NCBI GenBank assembly: GCA_002309015.1
Contig: DBWM01000054.1
Span: 1-9,303 of the forward strand
Direction of reading: 5' to 3'
Length of the DNA stretch: 9,303 nucleotides
Origin: Myxococcales bacterium UBA1238
GTDB taxonomy: Bacteria > Myxococcota_A > Bradymonadia > UBA7976 > UBA1532
The translations under genes and the position numbers were made by a program. This document shows, piece by piece, positions 1-7,296 of the stretch. The stretch's first letter is position 1. Every line of letters starts with the position of its first letter. Under the pieces are notes generated by a model, which saw only the letters and a program-made list of their open reading frames with translations, was not told where the DNA came from and ran no database searches.

Positions 1-1
1 C

Positions 2-22
2 CTGCGAACCGAGATCGAGTAA
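2..22 (+). CDS. possible 3' end of an upstream gene (partial)
   Basis: One plus-strand frame entering from the left edge reads six codons (LRTEIE) and then TAA at 20-22. The C-rich, gene-poor DNA that follows would fit an intergenic region after a gene end. Six codons cannot identify a product, and another frame stays open to about 130, so this is only a suggestion. Confidence 0.2.
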   Translation: MRTEIE

Positions 23-45
23 ATCATCGAAATGCAGCGAAACGA

Positions 46-145
46 TCCCCAACCCCCAACCACAACCCTCACCCACCCGCGAAAAGAAAAAGCCCCCCAA
101 CCTCCCCAAAAACGCCTCCCCATCCACCTTGAGCCCAACCCCCGC
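46..145. other. C-rich, G-poor leader tract before the operon
   Basis: The plus strand here has ten runs of three or more C (47-50, 53-57, 66-68, 72-74, 76-78, 93-98, 104-107, 118-121, 134-136, 139-143). Between 47 and 130 there are only five G. The minus strand is therefore G-run rich and could form a quadruplex, although one loop among the tightest four runs (58-65) is 8 nt. I see no clear promoter hexamers, terminator or gene in 23-207. The promoter of the downstream operon should lie in or just after this stretch. Confidence 0.5.
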
Positions 146-207
146 TTCGTTTATTGTGGCGCGCCATTGCAAATATCGTTTTTCTCACTTTCTCTCGAGA
201 GTCTCCC

Positions 208-1041
208 ATGACGCCATCGTCTCTGCGCCTTTTGGCGCCCCTCTCTTTAAGCGAGCGTTCGCCGCAGCTGGCTTTGGAAGCGCGCGCGTTTGCGGAGCCG
301 TTTCACGCGAATCTCCAGTTTTTGCATGTGGGTCAGGACGACGCCGAAACGCGGGCGCAGTTGCAAAAAGCCACAAAGGACGATCCGCTGCAGATCGTTT
401 CGGGGCGACCGGCGAAAGAGATCCTGAAGGCGGCGCGCGAACAAAAGGCCGATTTGATCGCGATGGGGGCGCCTCAGGCGGCGCACGGGCTTCAATACAT
501 CTGGACGAGTCTCTCGCGGCAGGTCGCGCGCGAGGCGGAATGTTCGGTGTTGCTCGTTTCGAGCGATGCCAAGCCGCTGCCGATTCGAAACATGGTGGTC
601 GCGACGAACGACGTGAGCGATCCCGCGCCGCTGCTTCAGTTTGCGCTGCGGCTCTCGCAAAAGTTTGAGCTCAGACATCTTTATTTACTGCGCGAATACA
701 GCCTGGGCGGCAGCGACTGGGCCCTCGAAGACGATTTTGACATGGCGCGCGCCGAAAACGAGCGGCAGCGGATCCACAGCGAGGAGGAGGTGAGCCTGCG
801 CGAAGCGGTTTCGAACCTGCCTTTTGAGTCGCCCACCCCCGAGATCGTCTGCCTGCGCGGTCACATCGGTTACGAAAGCCTCGAATTCGCCAAACAGCGG
901 GACGCCGACTTGTTCGTGATCGAGGCGCCCGCCCATCTGGGCCTTCAGGACCGCCTCTTTCAGCACGGCGCGGAGTTCGCCCTCGAAAGCCTGCCGCACC
1001 GCTTATTGATCTTCCGCCCCAACCCCGTCACCCCCGGTTAA
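208..1041 (+). CDS. tandem universal stress protein (UspA-like), degenerate nucleotide site
   Basis: A 277-residue cytoplasmic protein made of two UspA-like halves, roughly residues 1-120 and 128-277. The first half ends in the typical strand-helix-strand: ADLIAMGA near residue 82, then an amphipathic helix and CSVLLV. The second half opens with the family-like MVVATNDVSD and ends with ADLFVIEAP and a final HRLLIF strand. ATP-binding Usp proteins carry G-2x-G-9x-G-(S/T). Here the first half has glycines only at 87 and 94, with TSLS in the later position, and the second half has EAPAHLG. The early Asp of the family's VDxS motif is also absent (PLSLSE). I infer that ATP binding is weak or lost. 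The start chosen is ATG 208, with GAGAG at 196-200 upstream; a TTG 18 codons earlier is less likely. The stop overlaps the ribosome-binding site of the antiporter gene, which indicates cotranscription. Usp proteins often accompany antiporters as sensors, but that role is inferred here. Confidence 0.8.
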   Translation: MTPSSLRLLAPLSLSERSPQLALEARAFAEPFHANLQFLHVGQDDAETRAQLQKATKDDPLQIVSGRPAKEILKAAREQKADLIAMGAPQAAHGLQYIWTSLSRQVAREAECSVLLVSSDAKPLPIRNMVVATNDVSDPAPLLQFALRLSQKFELRHLYLLREYSLGGSDWALEDDFDMARAENERQRIHSEEEVSLREAVSNLPFESPTPEIVCLRGHIGYESLEFAKQRDADLFVIEAPAHLGLQDRLFQHGAEFALESLPHRLLIFRPNPVTPG

Positions 1042-1055
1042 GGAGCCCCGACCGC

Positions 1056-2771
1056 ATGGAATCGATCGCAAAGCTCTCTCACAACGAATCCGTGATGCTG
1101 TTTTTGGCGCTGGGGCTGCTGATTCTGGTGGCGCGCCTTTTGGGCGAGGTGACGCGGCGGCTGCATCAGCCGGCGGTTTTGGGCGAAATTCTGGCGGGCG
1201 TGCTGCTCGGTCCCACGGTTTTGGGCGCGCTTTCGCCTGCGGCGTTTCAAACGCTGTTTCCCCCATCCGGTCCGCTCGCGGTGGTGCTCGATGCCTTCTC
1301 GAGCGTCGCGATCGCGCTCTTTCTGCTGGTGGCGGGCCTCGAGGTCGATCTTTCGACGATTTGGCAAAACGGAAAGCTCGCGCTCAAAACCGGCGTGGTG
1401 GGCATGCTGCTGCCGTTCGGCCTGGGATTCGCTGCGGTGTTTGGCGCTCCGTCGCTTTTGGGGTTGAAGGCGCCGAGCCTCGCCTTTGGCTTCTTTTTTG
1501 CGACGGCCCTCGCGATTTCGGCCCTGCCCGTGATCGCGCGCACTCTGATGGATTTGGGGCTCTATAAGAGCGAGCTCGGCATGGTGATCGTCGCGGCGGC
1601 GGTCTTCAACGATCTCGTGGGCTGGATCGTGTTCGCGTTTGTGCTCGGGGTGATTTCGCCCAGCGGCGGCCTTTCGCCGGGCGCCACCCTCTGGATGACC
1701 CTCGCATTCGTGATCCTGATGCTGACTTTGGGCCGCGCCCTGTTAAACCGCGCGCTTCCGCTGCTGCAAAAGCACACCAGCTGGCCCGGCGGCGTTTTGA
1801 GTTTTACCCTCGGACTCGCGCTCCTCTGCGCCGCCTTTACGGAGTTTTTGGGCATCCACGCCGTCTTCGGCGCCTTTTTGTTTGGCGTCGCGATTGGGGA
1901 TTCCTCTCATTTGCGCGAACAAACGCGCCACACCCTCGACCGCTTTATTTCGTTTTTCTTTGCGCCGCTGTTTTTTGCGAGCATCGGCCTCAAGGTCGAT
2001 TTTGCCGCGCATTTTGATCTCCTGCTCACCGTAGCGGTGCTCGCGATCGCCTGCACCGGCAAAATCTTGGGCTGCGGACTCGGCGCGCGCTGGGGCGGGC
2101 TCAAATGGCGCGAATCCTTTGCGGTGGGCTTTGGCATGAACGCGCGCGGCGCGATGGAGATCATTTTGGGTCTGCTCGCGCTGCAACTGAAGCTGATCGA
2201 GCCTCCGCTGTTTGTGGCGCTGGTGGTGATGGCGCTCGCGACCTCGATGCTGAGCGGTCCCCTGATGCAACGGCTGATCAAAAAGCCTCGCGCGCCCTTT
2301 GCCCTCAAAACCGATCTGCGCGATTTCATTCCGGCGCTCGAGGTTCAAACCGCCGACGAGGCGATCGACGCGCTCTGCGAAAAAGCCGCCGCATTCACCA
2401 AGGGCCGCTACAGCGCAAAAGAGATCGCCCAGGCCGTCAAAGCGCGCGAAGCGCATATGCCCACGGGGCTCAAAAACGGTCTCGCCCTGCCCCACGCCCG
2501 CCTCGAAAAGCTCGAAGCGCCCGTTTGCGTGGCCGCCCTTTCGCCGCAGGGGCTCGATTTTGGCGCAGAGGACCGCAAGCCTGCGCAAGCGATCTTTTTG
2601 CTGCTCACTTCACAAAACCAGGATGCGATCGCCGGACTCTCGCAAATTGCGAGCGCCTTCCGCGACGCCGGGGCCGCAGATCGCGCACTGCGCTGCGCCG
2701 ACAAAGCCTCGCTGATTCAAACGCTCACCGAAACGCACGCCCATGAACCTGCCGCAAACGCCGCTCTCTGA
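1056..2771 (+). CDS. CPA2-family cation:proton antiporter fused to a C-terminal PTS EIIA domain
   Basis: A 571-residue inner-membrane protein. Residues about 10-405 hold some twelve hydrophobic segments of a Na+(K+)/H+ exchanger domain. Family marks are VLGEILAGVLLGP near 41, SALPVIARTL near 155, the ion-binding-type Asn185-Asp186 pair in FNDLVGW, and GMNARGAMEII from 360. A linker from about 405 leads to a cytoplasmic EIIA domain of the fructose/nitrogen-PTS type (about 430-560), with TGLKNGLALPHAR. His480 sits where the phosphorylated histidine of EIIA lies, so the site looks intact. Known KefB/NhaS-like exchangers move Na+ or K+ against H+; the ion cannot be read from sequence. The EIIA domain suggests that PTS-type phosphorylation or a phosphorelay partner gates transport, which is inference. 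AAGGAG at 1040-1045, overlapping the stop of the Usp gene, precedes ATG 1056. The 3' end overlaps the ABC ATPase gene by 29 bp. Confidence 0.88.
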   Translation: MESIAKLSHNESVMLFLALGLLILVARLLGEVTRRLHQPAVLGEILAGVLLGPTVLGALSPAAFQTLFPPSGPLAVVLDAFSSVAIALFLLVAGLEVDLSTIWQNGKLALKTGVVGMLLPFGLGFAAVFGAPSLLGLKAPSLAFGFFFATALAISALPVIARTLMDLGLYKSELGMVIVAAAVFNDLVGWIVFAFVLGVISPSGGLSPGATLWMTLAFVILMLTLGRALLNRALPLLQKHTSWPGGVLSFTLGLALLCAAFTEFLGIHAVFGAFLFGVAIGDSSHLREQTRHTLDRFISFFFAPLFFASIGLKVDFAAHFDLLLTVAVLAIACTGKILGCGLGARWGGLKWRESFAVGFGMNARGAMEIILGLLALQLKLIEPPLFVALVVMALATSMLSGPLMQRLIKKPRAPFALKTDLRDFIPALEVQTADEAIDALCEKAAAFTKGRYSAKEIAQAVKAREAHMPTGLKNGLALPHARLEKLEAPVCVAALSPQGLDFGAEDRKPAQAIFLLLTSQNQDAIAGLSQIASAFRDAGAADRALRCADKASLIQTLTETHAHEPAANAAL

Positions 2772-3528
2772 CGAACGCGCGCCCGCCATCGAGGCGCAAA
2801 AGCTGCATAAATGTTTTAAAGACTTCACGGCGCTGCAAGAAGTGTCGTTCGAGGTTTACCCAGGCGAGATCGTGGGGCTGCTCGGCCCAAACGGCGCGGG
2901 CAAGACGACGACGCTGCGGATTCTGGCGGGGCTCCTTTCACCCACTTCGGGCAAGGCTGCGATTTGCGGGCACGATCTTTCGCACGATCCGCAGGCGGCG
3001 CGATCCGAGCTCGGCTTCACATCGGGCGGAACGGGGCTCTACCTGCGGCTGACGGCGCTCGAACTGCTGCAAACCTTCGCCGCCCTTTACGGACTCGAAG
3101 ATGCCGAGGCGAACGCGGCGATTGAAGACTGCGCCGGGCGTTTTGATTTGAACGACTTCCTTTCCAAACGGGTGCAGACCCTCTCGTCGGGCCAAAAGCA
3201 ACGGCTCAACCTCGCGCGCTGCTTTTTGCATCACCCGAAAGCGCTCATTTTGGACGAACCCACGGCCGCCCTCGACGTGATCGCATCGCACGGCCTGCAT
3301 CAGCAAATCCGGCGCGCCAAAAGCGAAGGCTGCGCGGTGCTGTTTTCGACGCATATCCTGAGCGAAGCCGAAACCCTGTGCGATCGCCTGGTGCTGCTCC
3401 TGGGCGGCCGCGTTCTGGACGAGGGGACGCCCGCCGATCTCTGCGCGCGCCACGATGTGCCGCATCTGACCGCGCTCTTTTTAAAGGCGGCCCAACTTTT
3501 AACCGAGCAACCGGAGCCCCTGCCGTGA
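2743..3528 (+). CDS. natA: ABC transporter ATP-binding protein, NatA-like
   Basis: A 261-residue cytoplasmic ATPase that should power the membrane partner encoded next. Motifs appear in order: Walker A GPNGAGKTT at 48-56, ABC signature LSSGQ at 147-151, Walker B LILDEP at 168-173, D-loop LD at 177-178 and H-loop His204 in STH. Instead of a plain Q-loop glutamine it has GFTSGGTGLYLRLT around 91-104, a form I associate with NatA-type Na+ exporter ATPases. Length is normal for the family. ATG 2743 lies inside the antiporter gene, with no good Shine-Dalgarno site before it, so translation is probably coupled to the antiporter. Its TGA overlaps the GTG of the permease gene (GTGA at 3525-3528). Substrate is uncertain: Na+ export is plausible given the antiporter neighbour, but related ATPases export other compounds. 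Confidence 0.88.
   Translation: MNLPQTPLSDERAPAIEAQKLHKCFKDFTALQEVSFEVYPGEIVGLLGPNGAGKTTTLRILAGLLSPTSGKAAICGHDLSHDPQAARSELGFTSGGTGLYLRLTALELLQTFAALYGLEDAEANAAIEDCAGRFDLNDFLSKRVQTLSSGQKQRLNLARCFLHHPKALILDEPTAALDVIASHGLHQQIRRAKSEGCAVLFSTHILSEAETLCDRLVLLLGGRVLDEGTPADLCARHDVPHLTALFLKAAQLLTEQPEPLP
3512..3516 (+). promoter_or_regulatory. ribosome-binding site fixing the GTG start of the permease-protease gene
   Basis: CGGAG lies 8 nt before GTG 3525, inside the end of the ATPase gene. It favours this start over the far longer open frame that begins at 3378 within the ATPase gene. The GTGA overlap implies stop-start coupling of the two subunits. Confidence 0.6.
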
Positions 3529-5606
3529 ACCGACGCGCGTTTTTGCAGTTTAAGGCGATCTACCGCAAGGAGCTCCTCGAAGCCCTGCGCGATACGATGA
3601 GCCTCTTCTTTATGATCGGCCTGCCGCTGATCTTTTATCCGCTGATCGCCGTGCTCGGCCTGCTCGGCTACAACCAAATCGCGGATCACGCGCAGTCGGG
3701 CACGCCCGCAAAGATTGCGGTGATGGGCGAAATCGCGCCGCTCATGAAGGCAGAACTCGAAGCGCAGTTTGAACTCGTCCCGCTCGAGCCGTCAGAGGAT
3801 CCCTGCGCGCAGGCGCAACAGGCGCTCCAGGCCAAAACCTACGCGGCGATCGCAGCCTTCGATCAGCCCCCCTGCGGGCTCAAGCCGGATGCGGAAAACG
3901 ACCCATATAACAATGCCTCGCCCGACGAATCTGCGGACGAACGCGCCCCCCTCGGCACGCTGCAAATCTGGTTTGACGGATCGCGCGAATCCTCCTCCGA
4001 AGCGGCGCGGCTTTTGGAAGAGCAAGCGAACGCGGGCCAGCGGGCGCTCACCGCGCAAACCTTAAAAGATCACCAAATCGATCCGCAATGGAGCCGTCCT
4101 TACGCTCAAGTCCGCGTAAACCTGGCCACGCCCAACCGGATGACCGCCTTTTTGCTCTCCAAGATCCTGCCGCTGGTGCTGGTGCTGCTCTGCGCGCTCT
4201 CGGGCTATTACCCCGCCATCGATATGCTGGCCGGCGAACAGGAGCGCGGAACCCTCGAAACCCTTTGCGCCACGCCCTGCTCGCGGTTCACGCTGCTTCT
4301 GGCCAAATATGCGGCGGTCGTGACCTTGAGCCTCATCGCCACCCTCGCCAATCTGCTCGCGATCGCGCTCACCTTTGCCGCCACGGCCGCACAGCTGCCG
4401 CAGATCCTTCAAAACCTGTCGCTGCCCATCGGTTCCCTCGCGGTTTCGGGGCTGCTCCTTTTGCCCACCGCCTTCTTTGTGAGCGCGCTCCTGATGCTGG
4501 TCGCGGTGTTTGCGCGGAATTTAAAGGAAGCCCAGAACCTGGCTACGCCCGCCTTCTCGCTTTGCGTGGTGCCCGCAGGTTTCGCATTGCTGCCGTGGGT
4601 TTCGCTGAACGCGGGAACGGCGCTCGTACCGGGCATGAACATTACGCTCGCGCTGCAGGCGGCGCTCTTAAACCAGCTCTCGCCGCTGATGGCGCTCGAG
4701 GTTTTTGCCGTTCAGGCGCTCTACGCGTTTTTGCTGGTGCAGGGGGCGAGCCGTCTGTTTGCCAACGAGGAGATCCTGTTTGGCCAGGGATTGGATGTGA
4801 AAGCCTGGCTTCGCTCGCTGCTTCACCCGCGCGCACAAAATGCGCCGCTCCCGCCATCGGCCGGCGTGCTGCTGTTTTTGCTCATCCTGCTGCTGACAAT
4901 TTACGTCGCCCCGCTGATCCCCGTGGAATCGGAGGCGCTGCAGCTCTGCCTCGCGCAAGTGATCGTCGTTTTGGCGCCTGCGCTTTTGGTGCTCTGGTTT
5001 TACCGGCAGCCGTTTAAGGATTTGGGATTCGTGCGCCCAGGCGGTCGGGCGCTTTTGGGGAGTCTGATCACCGGCGTGGGGATTTTTGGGCTGACGGCGT
5101 TCATCGCGACGCTCACCTTCATGCTGTTCCCCCAGGCCACGGAGGAGACGGCGCCGCTTCAGGAGTCGTTAAACGAGATCGTGAGCGAAACGCCGGCGAT
5201 CGCCACGCTGGTCGTGCTCGCGATTCTCCCTGCGGTGTTTGAGGAGTTTGCGTTCCGGGGCGTCATCCTGCGCGCGTTCTCATCGCTCGGTTTTGGAAAG
5301 GCGGCGCTGATCTCTTCGGCGCTCTTTGCCCTGCTCCATCTTTCGCCCTACCGCCTGCTGCCCACCTTTTTGCTCGCGCTCACTGCGGCGTTCGTCTTTT
5401 TCCACACGCGATCGCTCTTCTGCGCGATGATCATCCACGCCCTCCAAAACGGACTCGTCACGCTCACCGCCTACTCCGAAGCCCTCCACCGCTTAACCAC
5501 AACCAACCTCTACGCCCTCTTCGGGCTGAGCACCCTGTTTTACGTGGGGATATGGATCGTCCGGCGCAGTGGGAAGCCAGAGCGCGAGGAGACGCCTGAG
5601 ATTTAA
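3525..5606 (+). CDS. natB: NatB-like ABC permease fused to a CPBP (CAAX-type) intramembrane protease
   Basis: A 693-residue membrane protein with two modules. The N-terminal part (about 1-460) has the permease layout: cytoplasmic start with YRKELLEALRD, a membrane segment at about 24-46, a large external loop to about 205, then several membrane segments with the NatB-like ERGTLET at 240-246. The C-terminal part (about 490-670) is a CPBP-family membrane metalloprotease: EEFAFR (Glu573, Glu574, Arg578), FALLH (His605) and HALQN (His638, Asn642), all intact. CPBP proteins cleave prenylated or other membrane peptides, or act as immunity or scaffold proteins. Here the protease is fixed to an exporter, so it may process or protect something the transporter handles (inference). 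The external loop includes an acidic, low-complexity stretch near 125-145. The GTG start overlaps the ATPase stop. The same permease-CPBP fusion exists as a named arrangement in public annotation, so the fusion itself is not new. Confidence 0.87.
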   Translation: MNRRAFLQFKAIYRKELLEALRDTMSLFFMIGLPLIFYPLIAVLGLLGYNQIADHAQSGTPAKIAVMGEIAPLMKAELEAQFELVPLEPSEDPCAQAQQALQAKTYAAIAAFDQPPCGLKPDAENDPYNNASPDESADERAPLGTLQIWFDGSRESSSEAARLLEEQANAGQRALTAQTLKDHQIDPQWSRPYAQVRVNLATPNRMTAFLLSKILPLVLVLLCALSGYYPAIDMLAGEQERGTLETLCATPCSRFTLLLAKYAAVVTLSLIATLANLLAIALTFAATAAQLPQILQNLSLPIGSLAVSGLLLLPTAFFVSALLMLVAVFARNLKEAQNLATPAFSLCVVPAGFALLPWVSLNAGTALVPGMNITLALQAALLNQLSPLMALEVFAVQALYAFLLVQGASRLFANEEILFGQGLDVKAWLRSLLHPRAQNAPLPPSAGVLLFLLILLLTIYVAPLIPVESEALQLCLAQVIVVLAPALLVLWFYRQPFKDLGFVRPGGRALLGSLITGVGIFGLTAFIATLTFMLFPQATEETAPLQESLNEIVSETPAIATLVVLAILPAVFEEFAFRGVILRAFSSLGFGKAALISSALFALLHLSPYRLLPTFLLALTAAFVFFHTRSLFCAMIIHALQNGLVTLTAYSEALHRLTTTNLYALFGLSTLFYVGIWIVRRSGKPEREETPEI

Positions 5607-5613
5607 TCCTCCC

Positions 5614-5620
5614 AAAGGAG
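5614..5620 (+). promoter_or_regulatory. strong ribosome-binding site of the secreted-protein gene
   Basis: AAAGGAG ends 8 nt before ATG 5629, a near-ideal site in the 22-bp gap after the permease stop. It decides for ATG 5629 over an in-frame GTG at 5569 inside the permease gene. Confidence 0.75.
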
Positions 5621-5628
5621 CCCGCCCC

Positions 5629-6474
5629 ATGATTTCAACCTTGCTCGCGCTCTTGCTCCTCCTTCAGCCCTCGGGCGCAGATCTCACATGGGATCCGGAC
5701 GCCTACGTACCGCCTGCCGACTGGCCCATCACCTGGAATCAATACCGCTGGCTCACAAGACGAAACCTGCACAAGAGCTTCGATGCGGAAAAACTGAAGA
5801 AAGCGGGTCTGAAGAGCGGACTTGAGATGCGCAACTTTGCTGTACATCTCATCGAAATGGATTGGGCGCCGCTCACGCGTGATTTTGGTCTTCCTGCCTG
5901 GGCGGGTTATCGGGAAGCTTACGAATTGCTGGGACTTCACGGCTCGCTGGAGGATTTGCAGGCGCTTTTCGCTCAAGTGAAGGGACTGGTGGCGCGCTAT
6001 CACGATGAAGAAGCGTTTGATTGGGTTGAAGCAAAAAAGGCGATGCTCAAAGCCCTCGGATATTTTTTGCTGCGGGATCACTTTCACCCCATCAAAGATC
6101 GAGCCCTGATGGAAGAATTGGAGGCTTACCTCTATCGGTGCAGCGATTGGGATGAACCTTCCTGCTGGAAAGTCACGGATCTGACGAAATGGGAGCAGCC
6201 TTTTCGCGCTGTAACGGACGATGCATTGGCCATCAGCCTGAATGCTCGTGGAATCGCTCGGTACCAGGAATGGGCAAAATTAAAGGATTACAATCGTCGC
6301 ACAGACGCGGAGTACAGTTTGAGTTTGGGCGATAAACTTCAAAAAGACGCCCCATTCCTGCGCGAGCATCTGCGCCCGGTGCTGCCTTACAGCGAGCTTT
6401 ATCAGGAACCGGGCGTCGCGCTCCCCGAACGCAAACCGCTGCCGAACCTTCTGGAACGCCCATTTCCCAAATGA
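5629..6474 (+). CDS. secreted or periplasmic protein of unknown function
   Basis: I do not recognise a family. The 281-residue product begins with a signal-like hydrophobic stretch (residues 2-12, with cleavage likely after PSGA at 14-17). It lacks the usual Lys/Arg before it. The in-frame GTG 20 codons upstream would add an arginine-rich start, but the ribosome-binding site argues against it. The mature part is polar, rich in Trp, Tyr and charged residues, and mostly helical-looking, with no further membrane segment. Its only two cysteines, Cys171 and Cys179, could form a disulfide. It follows the permease-protease gene by 22 bp and is probably the last gene of the operon, so it may be an extracytoplasmic partner or substrate of that complex (inference). 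Sampled lines of its middle part are 45-52% GC against about 62% in sampled lines of neighbours, which suggests fast divergence or separate origin. Confidence 0.75.
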   Translation: MISTLLALLLLLQPSGADLTWDPDAYVPPADWPITWNQYRWLTRRNLHKSFDAEKLKKAGLKSGLEMRNFAVHLIEMDWAPLTRDFGLPAWAGYREAYELLGLHGSLEDLQALFAQVKGLVARYHDEEAFDWVEAKKAMLKALGYFLLRDHFHPIKDRALMEELEAYLYRCSDWDEPSCWKVTDLTKWEQPFRAVTDDALAISLNARGIARYQEWAKLKDYNRRTDAEYSLSLGDKLQKDAPFLREHLRPVLPYSELYQEPGVALPERKPLPNLLERPFPK

Positions 6475-6527
6475 GTTTCACCCGCGCCCCCTGCCTGCCC
6501 GCAGCGCGCCTCCTGCCTTCTTTTCGC
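6475..6527. other. convergent gap between the operon end and aat
   Basis: This 53-bp gap between two gene ends should contain a terminator. I see only a weak GCGC...GCGC pairing with a long loop near 6484-6507 and no clear U-tract for either strand. Confidence 0.3.
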
Positions 6528-7211
6528 TTACGCGTTTTCGGGCCAGGGGCGTTTGGGACGCAGGGCTTTGGCTTCGGCCAGGCGATTTAAAAATGCGCGC
6601 GAAGAGATCTCGGCGGCGCCGAGGCTCGAGAGATGGTCGGTGTAAACCTGGCAGTCGATGAGTGCAAAGCCGAGCTCCTCGAGCGCTTTGCAGAGCGTCG
6701 CGAATGCGAGTTTGCTCGCGTTGGAACGCCTCGAAAACATCGAGTCGCCGCATAAAACCCCGCCGAACGCGATGCCGTAGAGGCCGCCCACCAGTTCGCC
6801 GTCGGCCCAGGCTTCGGCGCTGTGCGCGTAACCCTGTCTGTGCAGTTCGAGCATCGTTTGCTGGAGCGAGGGGCCGAGCCAGGTGCCGTCCTGACCGGGG
6901 CGGGGCGTTTCGGCGCAGCCTTTGAGCACGCCCGCAAAGTCGCAATCGTAGCGGATTTGAAACCGACCCTGCCGCAACCCTTTGGCCATCGAATGGGTCA
7001 CCCGAATGTCGCAGGGCCGCATCACCATGCGCTTTCGCGGCGCAAACCAAAGGGGCGGGCTCTCAAATTCGTCAAACCACGGAAAAATCCCCTGGGTGTA
7101 GGCGAGCAGCACGCGCTCCGGCGAAAGATCGCCGCCGATGGCCAGGAGACCCTGCGAATCTGCGGTCAAAGGATGTGGGAATTTCAACTCCCGGGTTAAA
7201 AACGCAACCAT
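6528..7211 (-). CDS. aat: leucyl/phenylalanyl-tRNA--protein transferase
   Basis: A 227-residue cytoplasmic enzyme that moves Leu or Phe from tRNA to N-terminal Lys or Arg of proteins, marking them for ClpS/ClpAP degradation in the bacterial N-degron pathway. Family motifs appear in order: GLLAIGGDLSPE at 21-32, YTQGIFPW at 38-45, a LWFAPRKR block near 54 where many homologues have WWSP, GTWLGPS at 109-115, HRQGYAHSAE at 124-133, GGLYGI at 142-147, GDSMFS at 155-160 and ASKLA at 165-169. DCQ at 186-188 carries the Asp and Gln reported as important in the E. coli enzyme, at the same numbering. Length is close to the E. coli protein. AAAGG (plus-strand 7218-7222) precedes ATG 7211. It converges with the secreted-protein gene and diverges from the unknown gene at 7297. 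Confidence 0.95.
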   Translation of the reverse strand: MVAFLTRELKFPHPLTADSQGLLAIGGDLSPERVLLAYTQGIFPWFDEFESPPLWFAPRKRMVMRPCDIRVTHSMAKGLRQGRFQIRYDCDFAGVLKGCAETPRPGQDGTWLGPSLQQTMLELHRQGYAHSAEAWADGELVGGLYGIAFGGVLCGDSMFSRRSNASKLAFATLCKALEELGFALIDCQVYTDHLSSLGAAEISSRAFLNRLAEAKALRPKRPWPENA

Positions 7212-7223
7212 CGATCGCCTTTC

Positions 7224-7235
7224 TGTTTTGCAAAC
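7224..7235. other. TGTTTTGCAAA motif upstream of aat
   Basis: This near-palindromic element (GTTTTGCAAAC at 7225-7235) sits just ahead of the aat ribosome-binding site. The same 11 bases recur at 8726-8736 upstream of the formyltransferase gene. An 11-base match is expected several times by chance in a window this long, so only the placement makes it notable. Confidence 0.25.
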
Positions 7236-7259
7236 GGCCTCAAATCCGCGCGCCGACGC

Positions 7260-7288
7260 TTCTCAAAACCCGCACGCAAGCGTATAAG
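7260..7288 (+). promoter_or_regulatory. candidate promoter for a leaderless transcript
   Basis: TATAAG at 7283-7288 resembles a -10 box. TTCTCA at 7260-7265 matches four of six -35 bases, with a 17-bp spacer. Transcription would begin at about 7295-7297, on or beside ATG 7297, which has no Shine-Dalgarno site. A leaderless message is therefore possible. The call rests on short matches only. Confidence 0.35.
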
Positions 7289-7296
7289 CCGCCGCC

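Noticed and set aside
154..207. Upstream TTG start for the Usp gene
   Set aside because: The added residues do not resemble Usp, and ATG 208 has a purine-rich site before it and a normal family start.
1743..2588. Long minus-strand open frame opposite the antiporter
   Set aside because: It is an Arg/Gln/Glu-rich shadow of the high-GC antiporter gene, with no motifs.
3378..3524. Longer N-terminus of the permease-protease (742 residues)
   Set aside because: The extension lies inside the ATPase gene, and GTG 3525 has a well-placed ribosome-binding site and a classic overlap with the ATPase stop.
4088..5017. 309-residue plus-strand frame inside the permease gene
   Set aside because: It is a low-complexity Arg/Ala/Gly-rich shadow of the permease-protease frame.
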